From Natrarchaeobaculum aegyptiacum (GTDB taxonomy: Archaea > Halobacteriota > Halobacteria > Halobacteriales > Natrialbaceae): a DNA stretch of 64,000 nucleotides. Shown here piece by piece: positions 16,698 to 24,845 of the stretch. Below the pieces are notes generated by a model. That model worked only from the letters and a program-made list of their open reading frames with translations. It searched no databases and had not been told where the DNA came from. The position numbers and the translations under genes are program-made. The first letter of the stretch is position 1; each line of letters opens with the position of its first letter. The DNA lies in contig NZ_CP019893.1 of the NCBI RefSeq assembly GCF_002156705.1, positions 310,001 through 374,000 on the forward strand, read 5' to 3'.

Positions 16698-19010
16698 CTA
16701 GCCGCCGTGGCCGGGATAGTCGCGCTCGAACCGGGTTTCGATCTCTTCGCGGTCGACCTCGAGCACGACCGGCCGGCCGTGGGGGCAGGCGTAGGGGTTT
16801 TCACAGGCGTCGAGTTCGGAGAGCAGGTCGATCACGGAGCCCTCGGTGAGCGAGGTATTACCGGTGATCGAGGGGTAACAGGCGAGGTCGCCGAGGAACT
16901 CGTCGGCGAGGGCGTCGACGGTTTCGGCACCGGCTTCGCGGTCGCCGTCGACGATGGCGGTGAGGACGTCGCGGATACGCTCGGGCGCGAGCGTCTCGTC
17001 GAAGACCGCGGGGACGGTCGTCACGGTGACTGTCCGGTCGTCGCTCCGGTCGGCGTAGAATCCCAGTCGGGCGAGAGCCTCGCGGTAGACCTCGAAGGTC
17101 TCGGCTTCGGCGGCGGTGAGCTCGAGGTCGACGGGCGAGGCCAGCGCCTGTGCCGGTGGGTCGTCGGCGAACGCGTCCCTGAGTCGCTCGTAGTTGACCC
17201 GTTCGTCGGCGGCGTGCTGGTCGATCAACACGAGACCGTCCGGCCCTTCGCAGACGACGTAGGTGTCGTGAAGCTGGCCGAGCACCCGCAGCGGTGGCAG
17301 GGAGTCGAATTCGGCCTCCTCGCCGGTCGCCGACTCGCCCTCGAGGGTCTGCTGGTCGACCTCTCCGGAGAATTTGCGCCCGTCCCCGGCCGCGGAGCCG
17401 CTTGCCACACCGCTGTCGGCTGGTTCAGAGCCCGTTCCAGCGGCTGCACTCGAGCCAGATGTGGCGCTCGAGTCCGAATCACTGTCAACGTCGACAGCAG
17501 ACCCAGCGGCGGATGGCGAGTCGACGCTATCCGCAGCCAGCGCGCTCGAGGCGTCCCCATCGTCGTGGACAGGTGGACTCGAGGATGCGCTGTCGGCCTC
17601 GATTCGATCGGCGTCGTCGACGCGTCGGTCTCCGTCGTCGTCTGAGGAGGGTCCGGATGGGGTGGTCGATCCGTCTGTTCCGTCCGGTCGGTGAACGGAG
17701 TCGGTTGTGGGTTCGGTGGTGGATTGGGGAGCGGGGTCACCAGCGGAGTCGATAGCTGAGCTGGTGGCAGATTCGGTCGTGACCTCGGACCCAGCACCGT
17801 CCCCCGGGTGACTGGTGTCGCCAGCCTCGGAATCGCCGCTGGCGTCTCGAGCGGCCGTCGCTCGCGTCTCGTCCGCCGCGCGGTCCGTCACCTGTGACTG
17901 CTCACCGCGAAGGCGGGCCTCGTCGGGCGCGGATCGACCGCGCGGGGCGCGCGAGCGCAAGAGTCCGTGCTCGAGCAGCGCGGCCTCGACGGCAGCGTCG
18001 ACCTGCCGGCGGACCGCATCGTCGTCGTCGAACCGGACCTCGCGCTTTCGCGGGTGGACGTTCACGTCGACGGCGTCACCGGGCACCGCGAGGAAGAGCG
18101 TGACGAACGGATACCGGTCGCCGCCAAGCTGGGTCCCGTAGGCACCCATGATCCCCTCGCGGATCGCGTCCGAGGTGACCGCGCGACCGTTGACGTACGT
18201 CGAGAGGTACTCTCGACTCGAGCGGTTCGTCTCGGGGTGAGAGACCAGTCCGGAGACGGACTCGAGGGGGCCGGGTGGAAGTTCGTCGGCGTCGGCCTCG
18301 ACGGGGATCATCGAGGAGGCGACGTCGCGGCCGTAGACCGAGAGCACCGCTCCCTGGAGATCGCCCTGCCCGGTCGTCGCGAACACCTCGCGGCCGTCGT
18401 GGGTGAGCGAGACCGCGACCTCCGGGTTCGCCAGCGCGTAGCGGGTGACGACGCGATTGACGTGGGCGAACTCCGTCGCGGTCGTCTTGAGGAATTTCCT
18501 GCGCGCGGGCGTGTTGTAGAAGAGGTCTGCGACCTCGACGACGGTCCCCTCGGGACAGCCTGCAGGTTCGACCGAGACGACGTCACCCCCCTCGTAGACG
18601 AGTTCCGTGCCGACGTCACTCGCTTCTGACCCGGCCGTACTCGAGTCCGCGCGCGGCCGCGAGCGGATCGTCAGCCGGGAAACCGAGCCGATCGTGTGCA
18701 AGGCCTCCCCGCGGAATCCCAGCGTGGCTACGCCTGACTCGAGGTCCTCGAGGCCGTCGATCTTGCTCGTGGTGTGCTGGCGGACCGCGGCCCGGAGGTC
18801 GGCCTCGGTCATCCCGTAGCCGTCGTCGGCGACGCGGATCAGGTCGGTGCCGCCGGCCTCGATCGTCACCTCGATCCGGCTCGCGTCGGCGTCGAGACTG
18901 TTCTCGACGAGTTCCTTGACCGCACTCGCCGGTCGTTCGACCACCTCCCCCGCCGCGATGCGCGCGACGGTATCCTCGTCTAGCTCGTGAATCGTCGTCT
19001 CCGCTGTCAT
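16698..19010 (-). CDS. mutL: DNA mismatch repair endonuclease MutL
   Basis: 770 residues. N-terminal GHKL ATPase (1-330): 'AAGEVVERPASAVKELVENS', 'VADDGYGM', 'LGFRGEALHTIGSV'. Residues about 370-560 are a Ser/Asp/Thr/Ala low-complexity linker. The C-terminal dimerisation/nuclease domain carries 'DQHAADERVNYE' at 597-608, an exact match to the DQHA(x)2E(x)4E endonuclease motif, plus 'CPHGRP' near 742 and 'FERDYPGHGG' at the end. It should therefore nick DNA as well as couple MutS to repair. No mutS gene is adjacent, unlike many genomes; it must lie elsewhere. Confidence 0.95.
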   Translation of the reverse strand: MTAETTIHELDEDTVARIAAGEVVERPASAVKELVENSLDADASRIEVTIEAGGTDLIRVADDGYGMTEADLRAAVRQHTTSKIDGLEDLESGVATLGFRGEALHTIGSVSRLTIRSRPRADSSTAGSEASDVGTELVYEGGDVVSVEPAGCPEGTVVEVADLFYNTPARRKFLKTTATEFAHVNRVVTRYALANPEVAVSLTHDGREVFATTGQGDLQGAVLSVYGRDVASSMIPVEADADELPPGPLESVSGLVSHPETNRSSREYLSTYVNGRAVTSDAIREGIMGAYGTQLGGDRYPFVTLFLAVPGDAVDVNVHPRKREVRFDDDDAVRRQVDAAVEAALLEHGLLRSRAPRGRSAPDEARLRGEQSQVTDRAADETRATAARDASGDSEAGDTSHPGDGAGSEVTTESATSSAIDSAGDPAPQSTTEPTTDSVHRPDGTDGSTTPSGPSSDDDGDRRVDDADRIEADSASSSPPVHDDGDASSALAADSVDSPSAAGSAVDVDSDSDSSATSGSSAAAGTGSEPADSGVASGSAAGDGRKFSGEVDQQTLEGESATGEEAEFDSLPPLRVLGQLHDTYVVCEGPDGLVLIDQHAADERVNYERLRDAFADDPPAQALASPVDLELTAAEAETFEVYREALARLGFYADRSDDRTVTVTTVPAVFDETLAPERIRDVLTAIVDGDREAGAETVDALADEFLGDLACYPSITGNTSLTEGSVIDLLSELDACENPYACPHGRPVVLEVDREEIETRFERDYPGHGG

Positions 19011-19243
19011 GATTGTGGCCTCGTCGCTGTGTGCTTACACCGCCCTCGAGTGCCCGATTCCGTCAGTTCGAGCACGGCCTGAGTCCTCGAATGTCGTCGC
19101 CGCTCGGACGCACTCCGCCAGCGATTCTCCGTCACGTGCGTCGACGCTCGAATCGGACTCACTGATTGCTGTAGGTGTATGAACCGGCAAAGTCCTTGCG
19201 TGTGCTCTCCTGACCGGCGGGCATGACGGCAGCCAACCGGGTC

Positions 19244-20134
19244 TCAGCCCTCGAGCAGCGCGTCGACGCCCGCCTCGATGTCCTCGTGGGCGTCGTCGGG
19301 GACCGGAACGAGCGGGGAGCGGACGACGTCCGACGGGATCACGCCGCGATGGGCAAGCGCGGTCTTGGTCGCCGGCGCGAACCCGTACTCTGCGCAGGCG
19401 TCGAACAGCGGTGCGATGGCGTTCTGAATCGACGCACCGTGGTCCTCGTCCGCACGCTCGTACAGTTCACGGTACGTTGCAGGAGCGACGTTCGACCCCG
19501 CGTTCAACCCGCCGTCGACGCCCATCCGCAGCGCCGGGACGAGCAACGCGTCGTATCCCTGGAGCACGAGGAAGTCGTCGGGTGATTCGCGGACGATCGA
19601 AAGCATGTAGGTGAGGTCGCCACTCGAGTCTTTGATCCCGACGACGTTCTCGTGATCGGCCAGCGCTGAAACGGTCTCGAGGGCGAGCGAGCCGCCCGTA
19701 CACGGTGGGATGTTGTACAGCAGGACCGGCAGCGGCGACTGGTCGGCAACTTGCTCGAGGAATCGGCGATTCCCCTCTGAGTCGTTCGGTCCGTGGAAGT
19801 AGGGCTCGGTGACGACCGCCGCGTCTGCACCGATCCCGGCGGCGTGTTCGGCGTAGGCGACTGCCTCCGACACCGACGTCGCCGCCGCGCCCGCCAGCAC
19901 CGGGATTGCGCCATCGGCCCGGTCGACGACGACCTCGTGTACCAGCCGGCGTTCCTCGGGCGCGAGGCTCGCGAACTCGCCGGTCGTCCCGCAGGGGAAC
20001 AGGCCGTCGACGTCGTTTGCGAGCAGGTGGTCTACCAGTCGCTCGAGCGCCCGTTCGTCGACTGCGTCCGTTTCGGGATCGAACGGCGTGACCAGCGGCG
20101 TGGTGATCCCCTCGAGGGCGTCCGTGAGCGTCAT
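19244..20134 (-). CDS. DHDPS/NAL-superfamily lyase (dapA-like, substrate uncertain)
   Basis: 296 residues, class I aldolase TIM barrel. 'PCGTTGEFASL' (GxxGE, 49-53), Tyr140 in 'LLYNIPP' and Schiff-base Lys168 in 'VVGIKDSSGD' are in place. The segment after the Tyr reads 'NIPPCTGG' where true dihydrodipicolinate synthases have PSRTG with an Arg that binds the aspartate semialdehyde carboxylate; here it is Cys. That, and the lack of other lysine genes nearby, argues for a different member of the family (2-keto-3-deoxy acid or N-acetylneuraminate-type aldolase). It is divergent from the MBL gene. Confidence 0.8.
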   Translation of the reverse strand: MTLTDALEGITTPLVTPFDPETDAVDERALERLVDHLLANDVDGLFPCGTTGEFASLAPEERRLVHEVVVDRADGAIPVLAGAAATSVSEAVAYAEHAAGIGADAAVVTEPYFHGPNDSEGNRRFLEQVADQSPLPVLLYNIPPCTGGSLALETVSALADHENVVGIKDSSGDLTYMLSIVRESPDDFLVLQGYDALLVPALRMGVDGGLNAGSNVAPATYRELYERADEDHGASIQNAIAPLFDACAEYGFAPATKTALAHRGVIPSDVVRSPLVPVPDDAHEDIEAGVDALLEG

Positions 20135-20258
20135 ACCTGTTGGATCTGTTCGGGTTGGGCAAAACGTCTCTGGTCGGGTGGAGAGCGGTCAGCAACCAGG
20201 CGAAGCGTCGACATCCCGGGATCGGTTTTCTTTTTCCCTCGAGCACGAAAGAACCGCC

Positions 20259-21155
20259 ATGGCGACGTTCGAGGTCGCAGACGGCGTGTACGGCATCGAC
20301 ACCGGACTGCTGGACGAGGGATTCACCGCGGTCTACCTGTTCGACGACGAGGAACCCACGCTCGTCGACACCGGCGCTCCCGCGACCGCAGACGCCGTCC
20401 TCGAGGGAATTCGCGACTGTGGTGTCGCGCCGGACTCGCTCGAGCACGTGATCTGCTCGCACGTCCACACCGACCACGCCGGCGGGGCCAGCACTATCCT
20501 CGAGGCTGCCCCCGATGCAGACGTCTACATCCACGAGTTGACCGCCTCGCATCTCGAGGATCCAGCAGCGCTGGTCGAGAGCAGCCGTCGTGCGATGGGC
20601 GAGCACTTCGAGGCGATGGGCGAACAGGAACCGGTCCCCGAAGAACGGATCGTCACCGTCCCCGACTCGGGTATCACCCTCGAGATCGGCGCGAACAGCC
20701 TCGAGTTGATCCACGCGCCGGGACACTCTCCCGACCATCTCGCGGTGTGGAATCCCGAACGCGACCTGCTGTTCGCCGCAGAGTGTATCGGACTCTACCT
20801 CGAGCCTGCAGACCGATTGCTCGCCCCCGGATCACCTCCGAACTTCGACGTCGACGACGTCCACGAGGCCATCTCTACCCTGCGGGCGCTCGAGCCCGAA
20901 ACGATTGTCTTCCCCCACTTCGGGGTCTGGCCCCGCAACCCAGACGACGCGTTCGAGACGGCCGAAGAGACGCTCGAGACGTTCGACCGACGGGTGCTCG
21001 AGATCTACGAGGAGACCGGTTCGGTCGCAGAGACGATTGAGGTCGCTGCAGACGAACTCGTCGACACTGCCCCGCCCTACGACGAGCGACTCGAGGCGTT
21101 TCAGGCCGAACTCGTCACGAAGGGGTTCCTGCTGTCCCACGGTATCGAGGTGTAG
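20259..21155 (+). CDS. MBL-fold metallo-hydrolase
   Basis: 298 residues from ATG 20259 (MATFEVADGVYGIDTG). Metallo-beta-lactamase fold: 'TLVDTGAP', the metal motif 'CSHVHTDHAGGAS' (HxHxDH) near residue 68, 'LELIHAPGHSPDHLAVW' (third His), 'LLFAAECIG' where the bridging Asp is replaced by Glu, and 'FPHFGV' with the last His. The C-terminal 60 residues are helical and acidic. Likely a thioesterase or lactonase-type hydrolase with two zinc or iron ions; substrate unknown. The following GNAT gene begins only 26 bases later and may be co-transcribed. Confidence 0.88.
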   Translation: MATFEVADGVYGIDTGLLDEGFTAVYLFDDEEPTLVDTGAPATADAVLEGIRDCGVAPDSLEHVICSHVHTDHAGGASTILEAAPDADVYIHELTASHLEDPAALVESSRRAMGEHFEAMGEQEPVPEERIVTVPDSGITLEIGANSLELIHAPGHSPDHLAVWNPERDLLFAAECIGLYLEPADRLLAPGSPPNFDVDDVHEAISTLRALEPETIVFPHFGVWPRNPDDAFETAEETLETFDRRVLEIYEETGSVAETIEVAADELVDTAPPYDERLEAFQAELVTKGFLLSHGIEV

Positions 21156-21181
21156 GTGGGTCGAGAGTGGAAGCCGAAGCC

Positions 21182-21781
21182 ATGAGCCCACGAATTCGTC
21201 TCGCCAGACCGGCGGACGCCGAGACAGTCCGGGCGATCTACGCGCCGTTCGTCGAGTCGACGCCAGTCTCGTTCGAACTCGAGGCGCCGTCTATGGCGGA
21301 GATGGCCGAACGGATCGAGACGACGCTCGAGCGGTTCCCGTGGCTGGTCTGCGAGACAGCGGACGGGACGATTCTGGGATACGCGGCGGCGAGTTCGCTT
21401 CGCTCCTACGGGGCGTTCGGGTGGACGGTCGAGCTGTCGGTCTACGTCGCCGAAGACGTCCGAAACGGGGGGATCGGGACGGCACTGTATACGTCGCTGC
21501 TCGAGGTTCTGCAACTGCAGGGGTACCGGAACGCCTACGCGGTGATGACGCTGCCGAACCCGGCGAGTGTCCGGTTACACGAGCGGGTGGGATTCGAACC
21601 GGTCGCCACCTTCCAGAACGTCGGCTACAAGGACGGCGAGTGGCACGACGTCCGGTGGTGGTTCCGACAGGTCGCACCCTGCGGCGACGATCCGGACCCA
21701 CCGACGCCGCTTCCCGACCTCGTCGGCTCGCCAGCACTGGCACGAGCGCTCGAGGCTGGAACGGCGAGACTCGACGGATAA
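21182..21781 (+). CDS. GNAT family N-acetyltransferase (phosphinothricin acetyltransferase-like)
   Basis: 199 residues from ATG 21182; a GTG five codons earlier (21167) is an alternative. The order of motifs is that of PAT/MnaT-like acetyltransferases: 'IRLARPADAETVRAIYAPFV', 'TPVSFELEAPS', 'GYAAASSLRSYGAFGWTVEL', the acetyl-CoA loop 'NGGIGTALYTSLLE', and 'SVRLHERVGFEPVATFQNVG' with 'DVRWW'. The family acetylates amino groups of phosphinothricin-like or methionine-sulfone-like amino acids. The last 30 residues are a proline-rich tail outside the domain. Confidence 0.87.
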   Translation: MSPRIRLARPADAETVRAIYAPFVESTPVSFELEAPSMAEMAERIETTLERFPWLVCETADGTILGYAAASSLRSYGAFGWTVELSVYVAEDVRNGGIGTALYTSLLEVLQLQGYRNAYAVMTLPNPASVRLHERVGFEPVATFQNVGYKDGEWHDVRWWFRQVAPCGDDPDPPTPLPDLVGSPALARALEAGTARLDG

Positions 21782-21882
21782 CGCTGTCAATCCGTCGGTC
21801 AGGAGTAAGAGCGTGGGAGCAACTGTCTATCCAGAGTGAGTTCTCTCGCGTAGCCGAGCCGTACTCACGATACGGAGGCCTG

Positions 21883-22758
21883 TTACTCGAGCCCCATCTC
21901 AAGCACCTTCGAACGACACACCGCGAGGTCGTCGATACCCGGCAGGGATTCGCGGGGGTCCTCGAGCGTGCACTCGGCCACGTCGAAGATCACCCGCTCG
22001 CCCCGCTGGCGACAGCGCAGGTAGACGGGGACGATCTCGACGTCCGGCGGCACGCTTGCTGCGAGTGCGAGTACCGGATAGACGAGTTTGTGTTTCGCGA
22101 GCGACGCGCGGTCGCCCGTCTTCGCCTCGAGGACGAACAGCGTCCGCTTGCTTTCCCGGCGATCGACGAACAGCGTGTCGATCTCGACCTGCCCGTTCCG
22201 GTGGGTGATCGGCTCCTCGAGCGCGCTGTGGGGCCGAAACGGGAACGTGAATGTCGACCGGCCGGTCGCTGGCGGTGGAAGCGCGCCGGTGGTATCGAGC
22301 TCGAGAGCGTCCGCGAGCAGGCCCGACGCCAGCGCGAGGTTGACGAGCGAGGTCTCCGAGAGCCGTGGCAGCGACCGGAAGCTGACCAGCTGGTCGTCGT
22401 CGACCGGGCTCGAGAATCGCTCGACAGGCAGGTCGGCGAAGGTCACCTCGTCGCGGAGGAAGAACTCGTCAGCACCGTCGTCGCCCTCGACGAGCACGAA
22501 CGCCGTCCCCGTCCCCTCGAGTGCCGACCCGGCGCGCAACACCATGACTCCGGCCTCGCGGAGTTCCGGTGCGAGGTCCGCGAGCGCGTCGACCGAGATG
22601 TACCGCGGCGTCCGTGGCGTGGCCTCGAGGTCGTGGCCCTCGACGTAGTCGCGAAAGGACACAGGGCCGAAAAGCGGGCGATCAGACCGCGACAGGTCGG
22701 CCAGTGCGGGTTCGAACACCATCGCTCGCGTTGGCATTCGCCGAGGACTACTTGACAT
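21883..22758 (-). CDS. Uncharacterised protein with a PD-(D/E)XK-like nuclease motif
   Basis: About 290 residues; starts at 22758, 22737 or 22722 are possible, and an AT-rich promoter near 22855 would even allow an ATG at 22824. The recognisable core starts at MVFEPALADLSRSDRPL. Near residue 215 'QVEIDTLFVD' is followed after a hairpin by 'TLFVLEAKTGDRAS', the Asp...Glu-x-Lys arrangement of a restriction-endonuclease-like active site. It resembles a family I recall as DUF6997, function unknown. No adjacent methylase or helicase is present. It is divergent from the HTH/His-motif pair, sharing their promoter region; a nuclease role in a small defence-type islet is a guess. Confidence 0.6.
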   Translation of the reverse strand: MSSSPRRMPTRAMVFEPALADLSRSDRPLFGPVSFRDYVEGHDLEATPRTPRYISVDALADLAPELREAGVMVLRAGSALEGTGTAFVLVEGDDGADEFFLRDEVTFADLPVERFSSPVDDDQLVSFRSLPRLSETSLVNLALASGLLADALELDTTGALPPPATGRSTFTFPFRPHSALEEPITHRNGQVEIDTLFVDRRESKRTLFVLEAKTGDRASLAKHKLVYPVLALAASVPPDVEIVPVYLRCRQRGERVIFDVAECTLEDPRESLPGIDDLAVCRSKVLEMGLE

Positions 22759-22853
22759 CTCTGGCTCGAGGCGAATCGCCCGGATCCGAATCTCGATGGG
22801 GCAGCGGCGTCGGCCACCCGCCATCAGTGGCACAATGGAGTGCAGCGATCGCA

Positions 22854-22883
22854 GAATAATATATGCATACACAAAATATATTC
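22854..22883. promoter_or_regulatory. AT-rich divergent promoter with dyad symmetry
   Basis: Left arm GAATAATAT (22854-22862) and right arm ATATATTC (22876-22883) form an imperfect dyad of almost pure A/T. The right arm doubles as a TATA box about 30 bases before the HTH gene's ATG at 22911; the left arm, read on the minus strand, could be the TATA box of the divergent nuclease-like gene. Binding by the HTH protein (autoregulation) is inferred. Confidence 0.5.
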
Positions 22884-22910
22884 AGTTGTAGCTCGATAGA
22901 GTCGGTAGTA

Positions 22911-23441
22911 ATGGACTCAGAACAGCCACCGGACCGGCCCGACCTGACCAAGGAGTGGGCGGCCCAGAGCGAGAACCTGTCGACGAGAGAGCGCGTGTAC
23001 GCGGTTGCGATTCAGTTGCACGTGCCGACGCGCGTGAGGACCGTCGCAGAACGAGCGGACGTCTCGCCCGAAACCGCTCGAGAGTACCTCCGGTGGTTCG
23101 CCGAAATCGGGCTCGTCACCCTCGAGGCGGAGTCACCCGACCTGTTCCGGCGAAACGAGGCGTACTTCGAGTGGCGACGTGTGCAGCGACTGCGGGCAAA
23201 ACCGGCCGAGGAGTTGCGCCGGGAACTCGCCAGCCTGACCGATCGCGAACGGGACTACCAGGAACAGTTCGATGCCGACGCTCCTGATGACGTCGACGCG
23301 CTCGAGCACGCCGATTATGCAGATCTCGAGACGGTGTGGGAGGACCTTCAGGAGTGGCGAACGGTACGCAGACGGATTCATGAACTCGAGCAGGCACGAC
23401 AGTCCCGAGAATCCGACGGAAACGCGCCCGCATCAGCCTGA
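22911..23441 (+). CDS. Winged-helix DNA-binding protein (haloarchaeal DUF7342-like), first gene of a pair
   Basis: 176 residues from ATG 22911 (MDSEQPPDRPDLTKEWAAQS). Residues 25-75 form a winged helix: 'LSTRERVYAVAIQLHVPTRV' and 'VAERADVSPETAREYLRWF'. The C-terminal half is an acidic/basic helical, probably coiled-coil, region ('RDYQEQFDADAPDDVDALEH'). Its stop is 6 bases before the next gene's ATG, so the two are co-translated. The arrangement (regulator first, small His-motif protein second, AT-rich dyad promoter) resembles toxin-antitoxin operons, with this protein as antitoxin and autorepressor. The DUF number is from memory. Confidence 0.65.
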   Translation: MDSEQPPDRPDLTKEWAAQSENLSTRERVYAVAIQLHVPTRVRTVAERADVSPETAREYLRWFAEIGLVTLEAESPDLFRRNEAYFEWRRVQRLRAKPAEELRRELASLTDRERDYQEQFDADAPDDVDALEHADYADLETVWEDLQEWRTVRRRIHELEQARQSRESDGNAPASA

Positions 23442-23447
23442 CGTGAC

Positions 23448-23876
23448 ATGGGTGGCGAAAAGACGCTGAACGAGACGCTCTTACGTATCGTCGCCGAGCG
23501 GCTCGGTTCACTCTCGATCGTCGACACAGTTCGGGTGTTTCCGTACGAGAAACCCGATGCCGTCGTCGCCGAATTCGTCGCCGACTACTATCCCGAGGAC
23601 GTTCGTCGCGTCGAACTCGAGTGTCGTGTCTACACCAACGGCGACTTCTCGATCACGTACCGGGAGGTCAGATCCAGCACAGACTGGATGGCTCGATGGG
23701 ACCGCCACGCCAACCCTCACAACAACCGGGACCACTACCACGAGCCACCGCGTGCCCGGACCGACGACGCCGTCGACGCGTCGTATCCGGACGACGTTCT
23801 CGAGGTCGTGTCCGTCGTGCTCTCAGATGTCGACGATCGACTTGGAGACGTCTGGGACGACACCCCAGCGGAGTGA
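23448..23876 (+). CDS. Small His-motif protein, candidate toxin partner (TumE-like motif layout)
   Basis: 142 residues. After a beta-rich first half ('VELECRVYTNGDFSITYREV') comes 'MARWDRHANPHNNRDHYHEP', a dense cluster of Arg, Asp, Asn and His that looks like a catalytic or metal site. An R-W-D...PH...H-x-H order recalls the TumE (DUF6516) toxin family, but overall similarity is too weak to be sure. The C-terminal helix is acidic. It follows the winged-helix gene by 6 bases. Other reading: a conserved haloarchaeal protein of unknown function that merely shares an operon. Confidence 0.55.
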   Translation: MGGEKTLNETLLRIVAERLGSLSIVDTVRVFPYEKPDAVVAEFVADYYPEDVRRVELECRVYTNGDFSITYREVRSSTDWMARWDRHANPHNNRDHYHEPPRARTDDAVDASYPDDVLEVVSVVLSDVDDRLGDVWDDTPAE

Positions 23877-23930
23877 CCTACAGGAACTTCCCGTGTGACG
23901 CCCTCAATTCTTCTCAGCACCTCGAGCGAG

Positions 23931-24728
23931 TTACTCGAGGCCGAGGTCCTGTGCCATCGAGTTGCCGGCTCGTGGGACGCCCTTGACGGTGACCGTTTCG
24001 CCGTTCATGAACGAGGCCGCAGGGCTGACGAGGAACTGGACGACGTCGGCGATCTCTTCGGGGTGGCCGATCCGTCGATCGGTCTTCTCGCGGGGCGGCA
24101 TGTCCTCGCTGTCGATCCCCAGCGTCTCGGCGACGCCGGGAGTTTGGATCAGCCCCGGCGCGACGCAGTTGACGCGGATACCGTCGCTGGCCCACTCGGT
24201 CGCGAGCGTCTCGGTCAGTCGGATGATGGCGGCTTTCGCGGCGCTATAGTGGCTCTCGCCGGGTGCGGCGTGCTGACCGTTGACCGACGAGAGCGTGATG
24301 ATCGACCCGCCGTCGCCCTCGCGCATCACCTCGCCGGCGAGCTGGGCGCAGTGGACCGTACTGTTGAGGTTGAGGTCGATGATCGTCTTCCAGCCGTTCT
24401 CGGAGATGTCCTCGAAGGGCGCAACGAACTCCCCGCCGGCGTTGGCCACGAGGGCGTCGACGTCGCCGTATTCCTCTACCGTCGCGTCGACGAGCTCTTG
24501 AACCTGATCGCGCTCGCGGACGTTACACTCGAGAGCGAGCGCTTCGCCGTCTACGTCTGCATCGTTGATCGCCTCGGCGACCGGACCGACGCGGTCCATC
24601 GAGCGCGAACAGATCACGACGTTCGCGCCGCTTGCGGCGAGGGTCTCTGCGATTGCTTTCCCGATTCCCTGGCTGGCACCGGTGACGATCGCGGTCTGGC
24701 CCGCGACGTCGAAGTCTGGAACGTGCAT
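23931..24728 (-). CDS. SDR family oxidoreductase
   Basis: 265 residues. Classical short-chain dehydrogenase: cofactor loop 'TAIVTGASQGIGKAIAETLA', 'ALVANAGGEF' (NAG), 'LNLNSTVHC', catalytic 'SSVNGQHAAPGESHYSAAKA' with Ser, Tyr and Lys, then 'VNCVAPGLIQTPG'. The 'CSRS' after the second strand suggests NADP(H) preference. FabG-like proteins of this kind reduce 3-oxoacyl, sugar or small carbonyl substrates; nothing in the surroundings narrows this. The C-terminus 'SFMNGETVTVKGVPRAGNS' is the usual dimer tail. Confidence 0.9.
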   Translation of the reverse strand: MHVPDFDVAGQTAIVTGASQGIGKAIAETLAASGANVVICSRSMDRVGPVAEAINDADVDGEALALECNVRERDQVQELVDATVEEYGDVDALVANAGGEFVAPFEDISENGWKTIIDLNLNSTVHCAQLAGEVMREGDGGSIITLSSVNGQHAAPGESHYSAAKAAIIRLTETLATEWASDGIRVNCVAPGLIQTPGVAETLGIDSEDMPPREKTDRRIGHPEEIADVVQFLVSPAASFMNGETVTVKGVPRAGNSMAQDLGLE

Positions 24729-24845
24729 CGATTCCTACTGGAGGCTGAACTATCATGAACGTTCCCGCTCGCTTCGTGCAGCGGGATTCGAAAACGGGCG
24801 GAGGTATCGACGGCCCGGCTCTCAGGGGCCGGCGTCGACCCGTAA

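Noticed and set aside
21585-21605. tRNA T-loop-like GGGATTCGAACC inside the GNAT gene
   Set aside because: It encodes the conserved VGFEPVA of the acetyltransferase and has no cloverleaf around it.
20905-22755. 616-codon plus-strand frame spanning the MBL and GNAT genes and the antisense of the nuclease-like gene
   Set aside because: Crosses several well-supported genes in other frames; product is low-complexity and family-free.
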